Assembly: GCA_035509275.1 (NCBI GenBank)
Contig: DATJLU010000219.1
Span: 40,621 to 104,620, forward strand
DNA from: DAHUYF01 sp035509275
Lineage (GTDB): Bacteria > Pseudomonadota > Alphaproteobacteria > ATCC43930 > CGMCC-115725
Length of the DNA: 64,000 bases
Reading direction: 5' to 3'
A program made the translations under genes and the position numbers. This document shows positions 50,435-59,227 of this stretch, in pieces. The notes under the pieces are model-generated. The model searched no databases. It was not told where the DNA came from and saw nothing but the letters and a program-made list of their open reading frames with translations. How positions within the stretch are numbered: the first letter of the stretch is position 1; each line of letters begins with the position of its first letter.

Positions 50435-52253
50435 CGGGCTCGACGACATCCTCGGCTATTATCAGCGCGAGCTCGCCTATCTCCGCCATCGCGGCCTCGA
50501 CTTCGCGCGGCGCTACCCCAAGGTCGCGAACCGCCTCGAATATGGCGGCACGGAATCGCAGGATCCGCATGTCGAACGGCTGATCGAATCCTTCGCCTTC
50601 CTCACCGCCCGCCTCCAGCGCAACATCGACAGCGAGTTTCCCGAAATTCCGACCGCGCTGCTGTCGGTGCTCTACCCGCATCTGGTGGCGCCCGTGCCGT
50701 CGATGGCGATCGCGCAGTTCGCGGTCGATGCCGCGCAGGCGCGCGCGGCGCAAGGCTTCCTCATCCCACGGCAGACGGCGATCTTCGCCGAGACCGCGGG
50801 CCCGCAACGCGACCGGCTCACCTGCCGCTTCCGCACCGGCTATCCCGTGACGCTCTGGCCGATCGAGATCGCCAATGCCGATCTCGCGCCGGCGGCTGAT
50901 TATGGGTTTCTCGACACCATGCCGGACGCCGCCGCGGTGCTGCGCCTGCGCCTGCAATGCCAGGGGCAATGGAGCTTCGCCGATGTGGTGCCGAAGAGCC
51001 TGCGCTGTTTCATCCATGCCGAGCCCGGCGTCGCCGGCACGGTTTATGAGCTGCTGTTTAACGAGTTGCTGGGCATCGCCGTCATTCCGGAAGGCAAGAA
51101 GGCGCCAACCACCATGCTGCCGGCCGAGGCTGTCGAGCCCGTCGGCTTTGCCGTCGAGGACGGCCTCTTGCCTTATCCCGGCAACGCCCATCTCGGCTAC
51201 CGCCTGATCCAGGAATATTTCGCCTTTCCGCAGAAATTTCATTTCTTCGATCTGAAGCGGCTGCCGCCGCTCGGCCCGTGCCGGTCGGTCGATCTGCTGT
51301 TCCTGCTGCGCACCAGCCCGCAGCGGCGGCTCGGCATCAATCGGCGCAGCTTCGCGCTGGGCGCGACGCCGATCGTCAATCTCTTTCCGAAGACGACCGA
51401 GCCGATCCGCATCGACCAGACCAGGACCGAATATCTGCTGGTCCCGGACAATCGATGGGAGCGCAGCACCGAGATCCACTCGATCCTCAAGGTCTCGGCC
51501 ACATCGGACGTCGCCGATGACAGCCGCACGTTCCAGCCTTATTTCTCCTACGATCATCACTCCTCGATGAGCCGCCAGGGGGCGTTCTGGACGGCGCGGC
51601 GCCAGCCGACCGGACGCGCCGACATGCCCGGCACCGACATGCTGCTGTCTTTCCTCGATCTCGATTTCACCCCGACGCGGCCGCCCGCGCAGACCGTGTT
51701 CGCGCATGCGCTGGCGACCAACCGTGCGCTGGCCGAGCATATCGCGCCACAGACGCGGCTCGAGATCGAGATCGACGCGCCGGTCTCCGGCATCGCCGCT
51801 TTGACCAAGCCGACGCGTCAGTTGACGCCGCCTTTGGCCGGCGACACGCTGTGGCGGCTCATCTCGCATCTCTCGCTGAACCAGCTCTCGCTCGGCGGCG
51901 GCGAGCAGGGCCTCGCCGCGTTGCGCGAGATCCTGCGGCTCTATGCCAGCCTCGACGACGGCACGGTGGAAAAGCAGATTCAGGGTCTGCGCTCGCTCGA
52001 GAGCCGTCCGGTGGTGCGCCGCATCGGCAGCGATGGCTGGCGCGGCTTCTGCCGCGGCCTCGAAGTAAAGCTCGGCGTCGACGAGACGCTCTATGTCGGC
52101 GCCAGCGCCTTTCTCCTCGGCGCGGTGTTGAGCCGTTTCCTTGGCCTCTACGCCGCCGCCAACAGCTTCGCCCAGCTCGTGCTTACGAGCGCTCAACGCG
52201 ACGGGATTTGGAAGACATGGCCGCCTTTGGCTGGCGAACGGATCGTCCTGTAG
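50424..52253 (+). CDS. tssF: Type VI secretion baseplate protein TssF
   Basis: A 609-residue gp6-like wedge subunit (ImpG/VasA): ILGYYQRELAYLRHRGLDFARRYPKVANRLEYG, ESFAFLTARLQRNIDSEFPEIPTALLSVLYPHL, and YFAFPQKFHFFDL, with the INLFP-like segment PIVNLFPKTTEPI. It starts at ATG 50424, inside the end of tssE. The frame overlaps the beginning of tssG by 37 bases, as usual for the FG pair. Confidence 0.95.
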   Translation: MASDGLDDILGYYQRELAYLRHRGLDFARRYPKVANRLEYGGTESQDPHVERLIESFAFLTARLQRNIDSEFPEIPTALLSVLYPHLVAPVPSMAIAQFAVDAAQARAAQGFLIPRQTAIFAETAGPQRDRLTCRFRTGYPVTLWPIEIANADLAPAADYGFLDTMPDAAAVLRLRLQCQGQWSFADVVPKSLRCFIHAEPGVAGTVYELLFNELLGIAVIPEGKKAPTTMLPAEAVEPVGFAVEDGLLPYPGNAHLGYRLIQEYFAFPQKFHFFDLKRLPPLGPCRSVDLLFLLRTSPQRRLGINRRSFALGATPIVNLFPKTTEPIRIDQTRTEYLLVPDNRWERSTEIHSILKVSATSDVADDSRTFQPYFSYDHHSSMSRQGAFWTARRQPTGRADMPGTDMLLSFLDLDFTPTRPPAQTVFAHALATNRALAEHIAPQTRLEIEIDAPVSGIAALTKPTRQLTPPLAGDTLWRLISHLSLNQLSLGGGEQGLAALREILRLYASLDDGTVEKQIQGLRSLESRPVVRRIGSDGWRGFCRGLEVKLGVDETLYVGASAFLLGAVLSRFLGLYAAANSFAQLVLTSAQRDGIWKTWPPLAGERIVL

Positions 52254-53251
52254 CCGAGCAGCTTTTCGCCGAGGCCTACCGCTTCGATTTCTTCCAGGCG
52301 GTGCACCTCCTCGAGCGTCTCATGCCGCGCGCGCCGCGCGTCGGCGACACCGGCGGCATGCGGCCGGAGCCGGTCCGCTTCCGCTCGAGCCTGATGGCCG
52401 CCTTTCCGGCGAGCGAGATCGACCGGCTCGCGCTCGGCACCCGGCCGGGCGAGCCGCCGGAGATGACGGTGAACTTCATGGGGCTCGCCGGCGGTTTCGG
52501 TCCGTTGCCGCCGCCGCTCGCCGAGCAGGTGCTGGCGCGGGCGCGGCGCGGCGATACCGCCGGGCGGGACTTCCTCGACATCTTCAATCACCGGCTCGTC
52601 TCGCTGTTCTATCGCGCCCGCGCCAAGCACCGTCCGAACCTCGCGCGCGGCACGCCGGCGGACAGTAATTTCGCGCTCTATCTCTTCGCGCTGCTCGGCC
52701 TGGCGCTGCCGGAGCTGCGCGGGCGCATGGCGTTCCCGGATCGGGCATTGCTGCACTATGCCGGGCTGCTGGCCGAACGGCCGCGCAGCCTGCACGGGCT
52801 CGAGCGGCTGCTGGCGGATTATCTCGGCGTGCCGGTGAAGGGGAGGGCGCTCGAAGGCCGCTGGCTTGCCATCGACGAGAGCGAGCAGACGCGGCTCGGC
52901 CGCTCCGGCCGCAACACGAGGCTGGGCCAAGGCGTCGTGCTCGGCCGCCGCGCCTGGGATCAGCAGGCCGGCATCCGCCTCGTCCTCGGCCCGCTGTCCT
53001 ATGCGCGATTCCGCACGCTGCTGCCCGACGGCAACGCGCATCGACGGCTGATCGCGCTCGTCGGCTTTTACGCCGAGAGCCCGCTCGAGCCGGAGTTTCA
53101 CCTCGTGCTGCATCCGGCAGAGGTGCCCAGAACGCGTCTCGGCCGCGCCCATGGCGCCAAGCTCGGCTGGACCAGTTTTTTGACGACGCGGCGGCGCAAG
53201 CTGCCGGCCGAGGTGCGCTTCGGCCGCGGCATCGCGCGGGCGAACGCATGA
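52217..53251 (+). CDS. tssG: Type VI secretion baseplate protein TssG
   Basis: A 344-residue baseplate protein (ImpH/VasB): AEAYRFDFFQAVHLLERL, VRFRSSLMAAFPASEID, EMTVNFMGLAGGFGPLPPPLAEQVLARARRGDTAGRDFLDIFNHRLVSLFYRA and a C-terminal LGWTSFLTTRR. Its ATG at 52217 lies within the end of tssF. TssG joins two TssF copies in the wedge. The three genes after it are not T6SS core. Confidence 0.94.
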   Translation: MAAFGWRTDRPVAEQLFAEAYRFDFFQAVHLLERLMPRAPRVGDTGGMRPEPVRFRSSLMAAFPASEIDRLALGTRPGEPPEMTVNFMGLAGGFGPLPPPLAEQVLARARRGDTAGRDFLDIFNHRLVSLFYRARAKHRPNLARGTPADSNFALYLFALLGLALPELRGRMAFPDRALLHYAGLLAERPRSLHGLERLLADYLGVPVKGRALEGRWLAIDESEQTRLGRSGRNTRLGQGVVLGRRAWDQQAGIRLVLGPLSYARFRTLLPDGNAHRRLIALVGFYAESPLEPEFHLVLHPAEVPRTRLGRAHGAKLGWTSFLTTRRRKLPAEVRFGRGIARANA

Positions 53252-53285
53252 CCGCCCTCAGTCTGCGCCCAAGAGAGGAGGATCG

Positions 53286-53765
53286 ATGAGCTCCGCCAAA
53301 GTGATTCAGGGGTATTTCCGCGGCGGCCGGCCGCGCTTCATGGGGGCGATGCAGCGCCAGGCAGTGCAGCCGCAGCCGCGGAGCACGGCAGTGCCCTTAC
53401 CCGACACTCTCCAGCATATCGGCGGCGGGGGCGTGAGTCGGCCGCTGCCGGAGCCGCTGCAACAAAAAATGGAGTCGCTCTTCGGCACGAGCTTCGAGGA
53501 TGTGCGCGTTCATGTCGGACCGGAAGCCCCATCGATCGGCGCACTCGCCTTCACCAAGGGCTCCGATATCTATTTCGCGCCCGGGCAATACGATCCGGCG
53601 AGCTCGCGCGGGCAGCAGCTCATCGGCCACGAGCTGGCTCATGTCGTCCAACAGCGGCAGGGCAGGGTCCAAAATCCGCTCGGCACCGGCGTCGCCGTGG
53701 TGCAGGATCCCGCCCTCGAAGCCGAAGCCGATCGCATGGGTCAGCGCGCGGCGATGATGCCATAG
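53286..53765 (+). CDS. DUF4157-type HExxH metallopeptidase-like protein
   Basis: A 159-residue protein. A basic, Gln-rich N-terminus (about 1-45) precedes a DUF4157 domain: LPEPLQQKMESLFGTSFEDVRVHVGPEAPSIGALAFTKGSDIYFAPGQYDP, then the zinc motif HELAH at 115-119 and a distal EAEADRMGQ. In the literature DUF4157 domains occur at the start of large effectors or with extracellular contractile injection systems; here it stands alone. It sits between tssG and clpV and is co-directional. It may be a T6SS effector, a protease maturing one, or an inactive fold. Its start follows GAGGAGGATCG. Confidence 0.82.
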   Translation: MSSAKVIQGYFRGGRPRFMGAMQRQAVQPQPRSTAVPLPDTLQHIGGGGVSRPLPEPLQQKMESLFGTSFEDVRVHVGPEAPSIGALAFTKGSDIYFAPGQYDPASSRGQQLIGHELAHVVQQRQGRVQNPLGTGVAVVQDPALEAEADRMGQRAAMMP

Positions 53766-53784
53766 CGAAGCGGCTGAACTCGCC

Positions 53785-55248
53785 ATGACGATGCACGCCC
53801 TCGAGCGCGGCTGGAAGCATTTCAGCCGCAATATCTCGAAGCCCTTCACCGGCGCCAATGTCGAGAATCTGCGCGCGCTCGACAAGCTGCTGCGCGAGAT
53901 CGAGCAGCAAGGCTATGACGCGACGCCGGCGCGGCTCAATCCGAGCCAGAACCCGCAGAAATTCAGCTACGGCAAGTTCGATTTCAGCTGGCTCACCGCG
54001 CTCGCCGACGATGAATTCCGCACCATGCACAATGGCTGGCGGCTGGTGCTGCAGGTGGCGCTTCGCGGCGGGGGAGCGGGGACGGGACGCATCGCTTTGC
54101 CGGATCGGCAGCGCCTCGTCGATGGTCCGGGCACGCCGCAGATGTGGAAGGATCTGCAGGCGATTAAGGATCGCTATCGCACGCTGGCCAAGGAGAAGGT
54201 CAAGAGCTTCGTCGGTGCCAGCGTCGATAAGCTGAAAGCGCTGGCGACGAAGCTCGACGACGCCATCCACCAAAGCCCGGTTTTCGGTGTCTACGCCAGC
54301 TACTACAGCACCGCCTCGACGATCTACGAGCGGGCGCAGGATGACGGCGCCGCCAACGACATGCAGCGCAAAATTCTGGCGGCGGGCGGCCTCTACAAGC
54401 TGATCAAGTCCGGCGTCACTCTCGGCCGCGCCATCGTCAGCTTCGGTGCCGATTTCAGCGCGGTGAAATCCGTCGTCCAGAGCTCGTTTGCGGCGCTCAA
54501 TTCGCTGGGCGGGCTGCTCGGCGGGCTCGTCGACCTCGCGCGCGGCCGCGAAGCGGATTACCGCCGCTTGACCGCGCGGCTCGGCGTCGAGCAGGGGGTG
54601 GACCGGCTGATCCGCCGGTTGCGCGACAAGGACCAGGAAGCGCTGGGTGAGCAGCTTGATCGCGGCGCCCATCGCCTGCAGCGCGGCGCCGACCTCACCG
54701 AAGAGACGTTGGTGACGCTCGGGCGCGAGATCCGCCACGCGAAGTTCTGGATGGACACCTTCGTCAAGGATCTCGCCGAGATCAAACGCGAGCTCGCGGA
54801 GCCGCCTTTCATCAGCGAGCTCAAGGACCGGCTCGCGTCGCTGCGCCGCGGCGATGACGAGGATGCCGGCGTGATCAAGCCATCCGAGCTGCTCAAGGTC
54901 GAAGTCGCCGAGCGCAATACCCGCGCGCTGCTCCTGCAGCGCGCCAACGAAGCGGAGCTGCATTATCGGCGTTTCTCGGAGATGCTCGGCAACGAGCTAA
55001 GGAAGATGCAGGAGTATCTTGCCGCCGTCGAAACCCGCCGCAGCCTCGCGGGCGCGCAGCTCGGCGCCGTCGGCGCCGGGCAGCAATTCGACACCGCGCG
55101 CAGCCTGGCCAATCAAGCAGCGCGATTCGACCGCAGCAAGCTGCGTCCGCCCGGCCCGGCGGCGCCCCGGCCCGCGCCGGCGCCAGACCCGCTGCGCGAT
55201 GCGCTTGCCGCACGGCGCCGCGCCATCGCCGGCGATGATGAAGATTGA
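53785..55248 (+). CDS. Unknown T6SS-linked protein with a hydrophobic central stretch
   Basis: A 487-residue protein without recognised domains. The N-terminal third holds FSYGKFDFSWLTALADDEFRTMHNGWRLVLQV; residues about 205-265 (YKLIKSGVTLGRAIVSFGADFSAVKSVVQSSFAALNSLGGLLGGL) are glycine-rich and moderately hydrophobic, suggesting membrane insertion; helical charged segments follow, ending in a Pro/Ala-rich acidic tail. Its 19-base spacing from the DUF4157 gene suggests co-expression. Effector, adaptor or structural protein are all open. No signal peptide. Confidence 0.6.
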   Translation: MTMHALERGWKHFSRNISKPFTGANVENLRALDKLLREIEQQGYDATPARLNPSQNPQKFSYGKFDFSWLTALADDEFRTMHNGWRLVLQVALRGGGAGTGRIALPDRQRLVDGPGTPQMWKDLQAIKDRYRTLAKEKVKSFVGASVDKLKALATKLDDAIHQSPVFGVYASYYSTASTIYERAQDDGAANDMQRKILAAGGLYKLIKSGVTLGRAIVSFGADFSAVKSVVQSSFAALNSLGGLLGGLVDLARGREADYRRLTARLGVEQGVDRLIRRLRDKDQEALGEQLDRGAHRLQRGADLTEETLVTLGREIRHAKFWMDTFVKDLAEIKRELAEPPFISELKDRLASLRRGDDEDAGVIKPSELLKVEVAERNTRALLLQRANEAELHYRRFSEMLGNELRKMQEYLAAVETRRSLAGAQLGAVGAGQQFDTARSLANQAARFDRSKLRPPGPAAPRPAPAPDPLRDALAARRRAIAGDDED

Positions 55249-55257
55249 GCGCCGGTC

Positions 55258-56115
55258 GTGAACGGTCGCGACACGAAAGCAGCGCGCGGCCGCACCGCAG
55301 GCCGGCACAGCGGCGCCTATCCACGCGTCACGGCGAGCCTGCGCGTCGATCTTGCGGCGGAAGATCACCGCGCCGGCGCCGCGCCGCGCTCCGGCGCGAT
55401 CGGCGGCTGCGCCCCTCTGGAGCCGGGGAAACAGCGGATGCAGCGCCGCAGCCCGGGCGAGCTGGGCCCGGCGGGCGAGGCGCGCGCAAAGGCGCCGCGC
55501 CGGGCGCCTAGGGCCACAGCGTCCACAGCCGGCGAAGACTCGCGCGCGGCAATGCCGGCGGAGGCTGCGAACGGTGGCGGCGGAGCGGACCTTCGTAAGC
55601 TGGTCGCCACTCTGCCGACAGCGCCGCTTTCGGGCGCTGCCGGACTTCCCGGGTTGAGCGTCTTCCTGGGCGAGCTTGGCAGCCCGGCAAAGAGCGAGAC
55701 CGCTACGCCCGCCGTTCGGCCAGCGGCTGCGCTGTTGGCGCGCGGGCTGCGGGCCGTGCCAAGCCTCGCCGAAGTCAGCGTCGCGATCGGCGGCGATCCC
55801 GCCCGCACGCGCGGCTCGAGCCGGCTGGCGACGCCGTTCCGCGCGCTCTTGCGCAGGCGCGGCAGTCGCGTCACGGCGGTTCCGCCCGCAAACCGCCCCG
55901 CGGCAACATCCGCCCCGGCCGTGCCGAGCGAAACGCCAGCCGTAGCGGCGCCTCAGCGCCCGGCGGTCGAACCGGCGCAATCAGGTGCCGCCTCGCCGTC
56001 GCGGCCGAGTCGCCTGCGCCGCGCGTCGCGCTATATCGTCAACGGTATCCTCGACGTCACCATCCGCCGCTTCCGCGCCGACACCGCCCGCGGCGGCACG
56101 CTCCGACGCGGCTGA
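55258..56115 (+). CDS. Ala/Arg/Pro-rich low-complexity protein
   Basis: From a GTG at 55258 a 285-residue frame, mostly Ala, Arg, Pro and Gly, with no globular domain; two slightly better-structured parts are RKLVATLPTAPLSGAAGLPGLSVFLGELGSPA and the C-terminal YIVNGILDVTIRRFRAD. Codon third positions show the same G/C bias as the neighbours, supporting real translation, but the composition makes it a weak call. It lies between the unknown gene and clpV. It may be a disordered effector or chaperone partner. Confidence 0.45.
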   Translation: MNGRDTKAARGRTAGRHSGAYPRVTASLRVDLAAEDHRAGAAPRSGAIGGCAPLEPGKQRMQRRSPGELGPAGEARAKAPRRAPRATASTAGEDSRAAMPAEAANGGGGADLRKLVATLPTAPLSGAAGLPGLSVFLGELGSPAKSETATPAVRPAAALLARGLRAVPSLAEVSVAIGGDPARTRGSSRLATPFRALLRRRGSRVTAVPPANRPAATSAPAVPSETPAVAAPQRPAVEPAQSGAASPSRPSRLRRASRYIVNGILDVTIRRFRADTARGGTLRRG

Positions 56116-56202
56116 GATGCCCATATTGGTTACGGGTCTTAGCCGGCGGCGTGCTAAACTGCGGCGCGGCTGAAGCGCCGCCGGCAACTGCTCACCTTAG
56201 CC

Positions 56203-58827
56203 ATGTCCGACGTCAAAGCGCTCATTTCCAAGCTCAACCCGACCTGCAAGCGCGCTCTCGAATCCGCGGCCGAGCTGTGCCTGGCACAAACCCATTTCTC
56301 GGTCGAGATCGAGCATTTCCTGTTGAAGCTGGTGGAGAGGCCGGACGGCGATCTGCCGCGCGTGTTGCGTTATTACGAGATCGATGCCGGCGCCGTCGCC
56401 CAGCAGCTCAGCGCTGCCATCGAGAAGCTGAAGCGCGGCAATAGCCGCACGCCGAGCCTGTCGCCGCATCTGCTGGCGCTGTTCGAGGGGGCGTGGGTCA
56501 CCAGCTCGCTGCGCCTCGGCCAACCGGCGATCCGCTCCGGCGCCGTGCTGCACGCGCTGCTCGAGGACGACGCGCTGCGCGCGCTGCTGCTCGAAGCGGT
56601 GCCGCTTCTCGCGATGGTGCCGCGCGGCCGGCTGGCGGAGGATCTGCCCGAGCTGGTGCACGGCAGCGCCGAGGACCCGGCGGCCCAGCCCGCCGCTTCG
56701 AGCAGCGGCAGCGCGCACAGCCACGCCGCACCGACTGCCACGCCGACGCCGGCGCTCGATGCCTATACCATCGATCTCAGCGCCGAAGCCGCGGCCGGAC
56801 GCATCGACCCGATCATCGGCCGCGACGCCGAGATCCGCCAGATCGTCGATGTGCTGATGCGCCGGCGGCAGAACAATCCGATCCTCACCGGCGAGGCCGG
56901 CGTCGGCAAGACGGCCGTGGTTGAAGGGTTCGCTCAGCGCATCGCCTCGGGCGACGTGCCGCCGCCGCTGCGCGACGTGCGCGTCTGCGTACTCGACGTC
57001 GGGCTGATGCAGGCGGGCGCGTCGATGAAGGGCGAGTTCGAGCAGCGGCTGCGCTCAGTGATCGACGAAGCGCAGTCCTCGCCGAAGCCGGTGATCCTGT
57101 TCATCGACGAGGCGCATACCTTGATCGGCGCGGGCGGCCAGGCCGGCACCGGCGACGCCGCCAACCTGCTGAAGCCCGCGCTGGCGCGCGGGACCCTGCG
57201 CACGATCGCCGCCACCACCTGGTCGGAGTACCGGCAATATTTCGAGAAGGACCCGGCGCTGGCGCGCCGCTTCCAGCCGATCCACATCGGCGAGCCAGAC
57301 GTCGCCACCGCCGTCGTCATGTTGCGCGGCCTCGTCGCGCCGATGGAGAAACATCACAAGGTGCGAGTCTCCGACGAGGCGATCGTCGCGGCGGTCAATT
57401 TCTCGCAGCGCTACATCCCGGCGCGGCAATTGCCTGACAAGGCGGTGAGCCTGCTCGACACGGCTTGCGCCCGCGTCGCCATCTCGCAGACGGCGAAGCC
57501 CGCGGCGGTCGAGGACAGCGAGGTCGCGCTTCGCTCGTTGGAGAGCGAGCGGCAGGCCTTGCTGAAGGAGAGCGACCTCAGCGATGCGCACGGGCCGAAG
57601 ATCGCCGAGATCGAAGAAAAGCTCGCCAAGCAGAAGGAGCGCGGCGCCGCGTTGGACGAGAGCTGGGGCAAGGAAAAGGCGCTGGTCAAGGAAATCCTCG
57701 ACATGCGCGAGAAGATCGCCGAGGCCAAAGGCGAGACGGACATCGAGGCCGATCGCGCCGCGCTGCGCGAGAAGGCCGAGGCGCTGGGGGCGATCAAGCC
57801 CGAGGAGCGCATGATCTATCCGCATGTCGACGAGGCGGCGGTGGCGGCGGTGGTGTCGGATTGGACCGGCATCCCGGTCGGCCGCATGATGGCCGACGAA
57901 GTCGAGACGGTGCTCAACCTCGCCGAGATTCTCAACCGGCGCATCGTCGGCCAGAGCCACGGCCTCGAAATGATCGCGCGCCGCATCGAGACCAACCGGG
58001 CGCGGCTTGACAATCCGTCGAAGCCGATCGGCGTGTTCCTGCTGTGCGGTCCCTCCGGCGTCGGCAAGACCGAGACGGCGCTGGCGCTCGCCGAGTCGCT
58101 CTACGGCGGCGAGCAGAACATCATCACCATCAACATGTCGGAGTTCCAGGAGGCGCACACCGTCGCGACGCTGAAAGGCGCGCCGCCGGGCTATGTCGGC
58201 TATGGCGAGGGCGGCCGGCTCACCGAGGCGGTGCGGCGGCGGCCCTATAGCGTCGTGCTGCTCGACGAGATCGAGAAGGCGCATCCCGACGTGCACGAGA
58301 TCTTCTTCCAGGTGTTCGACAAGGGCGTGATGGAGGACGGCTCGGGGCGGCGCATCGACTTCCGCAACACGCTGATCCTGCTGACCTCCAACGTCGGCAC
58401 CGAAATGATCATGGACGCCGCCAAGCGCTCTTCCCCGCCCGACGCGGCGACGCTCGCCGTCGCGCTGAAGCCGGCGCTGCTGGAGGTGTTCCCGCCGGCG
58501 CTGCTCGGCCGCGTGGTGACGATCCCCTATTATCCGCTGTCGCCGGCCATGCTGACCGGTATCGTCAAGCTGCACCTGAAGCGCATCGCCCAGCGCATCG
58601 CCGACCACCACAAGGCGAGCTTTACCGCCGACGACAGCGCGATCGAGCTCATCGTCTCGATGTGCAACGATCCCGATTCCGGCGGCCGGGTGATTGACAA
58701 CATCATCACCAATACGATCCTGCCGGCTCTGTCGCGGGAAATCCTCAAGCGCACGCTGGCGCGTGAGCCGATCCAGGCGGCCAAGGTCTTGGTGGAAAAC
58801 GGCGCCTTTGCCTACGACGTGTCGTAA
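56203..58827 (+). CDS. clpV: Type VI secretion ATPase TssH (ClpV)
   Basis: Recycles contracted TssBC sheath. An 874-residue AAA+ ClpB-family protein: N-terminal repeats LNPTCKRALESAAELCLAQTHFSVEIEHFLLKL, first Walker A GEAGVGKT at 230-237 with the Walker B ILFIDEAHT, a middle coiled coil (about 430-530), the second Walker A GPSGVGKT at 616-623 with the Walker B VVLLDEIEKAHPDV. The linker between the N domain and D1 is rich in Pro/Ala (about 160-185). The DUF1036 gene begins inside its last codons. Core T6SS. Confidence 0.96.
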   Translation: MSDVKALISKLNPTCKRALESAAELCLAQTHFSVEIEHFLLKLVERPDGDLPRVLRYYEIDAGAVAQQLSAAIEKLKRGNSRTPSLSPHLLALFEGAWVTSSLRLGQPAIRSGAVLHALLEDDALRALLLEAVPLLAMVPRGRLAEDLPELVHGSAEDPAAQPAASSSGSAHSHAAPTATPTPALDAYTIDLSAEAAAGRIDPIIGRDAEIRQIVDVLMRRRQNNPILTGEAGVGKTAVVEGFAQRIASGDVPPPLRDVRVCVLDVGLMQAGASMKGEFEQRLRSVIDEAQSSPKPVILFIDEAHTLIGAGGQAGTGDAANLLKPALARGTLRTIAATTWSEYRQYFEKDPALARRFQPIHIGEPDVATAVVMLRGLVAPMEKHHKVRVSDEAIVAAVNFSQRYIPARQLPDKAVSLLDTACARVAISQTAKPAAVEDSEVALRSLESERQALLKESDLSDAHGPKIAEIEEKLAKQKERGAALDESWGKEKALVKEILDMREKIAEAKGETDIEADRAALREKAEALGAIKPEERMIYPHVDEAAVAAVVSDWTGIPVGRMMADEVETVLNLAEILNRRIVGQSHGLEMIARRIETNRARLDNPSKPIGVFLLCGPSGVGKTETALALAESLYGGEQNIITINMSEFQEAHTVATLKGAPPGYVGYGEGGRLTEAVRRRPYSVVLLDEIEKAHPDVHEIFFQVFDKGVMEDGSGRRIDFRNTLILLTSNVGTEMIMDAAKRSSPPDAATLAVALKPALLEVFPPALLGRVVTIPYYPLSPAMLTGIVKLHLKRIAQRIADHHKASFTADDSAIELIVSMCNDPDSGGRVIDNIITNTILPALSREILKRTLAREPIQAAKVLVENGAFAYDVS

Positions 58828-59224
58828 CGCCGCCCTCGCCGCGGCGCTTCTGCTCGGGGCCGCGGGGCCTGCCCGCGCCAACCTGCGCGTCTGCAACAAC
58901 GCGCATATGCTGATCAACTTCGCCATCGGCTACAACGCCGGCGATCGCTTCGCCACCGAAGGCTGGTGGACGATGACGCCGGGCTCCTGCTCGACGCCGC
59001 TGCGCGGCCCCCTGCCGGGCCGCTTCGTCTATCTCTACGCGATCGACATCGACGCGGTCGACGTGCTCGCCGGCCGGGTGTCGATGTGCGTCGACCGCGC
59101 CAAGTTCAAGGTCTTTGGCGTTTCCGACTGCTGGCGGCGCGGGCTCGAGGCGGTCAATTTCGCCGAGATCGACGCCGGCGGCTCGCGCGACTGGACAGTG
59201 TTCCTCAACGATGTGCGCAAATAG
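58808..59224 (+). CDS. DUF1036 secreted protein, start overlapping clpV
   Basis: A 138-residue precursor: MPTTCRNAALAAALLLGAAGPARA is a good Sec signal if the TTG at 58808 is used; no ATG or GTG gives one. This TTG lies 20 bases inside the end of clpV. The mature part LRVCNNAHMLINFAIGYNAGDRFATEGWWTMTPGSCST, YLYAIDIDAVD and FCVDR-like CVDRAKFKVFGVSDCW match DUF1036. Four or more cysteines suggest disulfides. Function unknown; linkage with clpV suggests co-expression with the T6SS. Confidence 0.75.
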   Translation: MPTTCRNAALAAALLLGAAGPARANLRVCNNAHMLINFAIGYNAGDRFATEGWWTMTPGSCSTPLRGPLPGRFVYLYAIDIDAVDVLAGRVSMCVDRAKFKVFGVSDCWRRGLEAVNFAEIDAGGSRDWTVFLNDVRK

Positions 59225-59227
59225 GAC

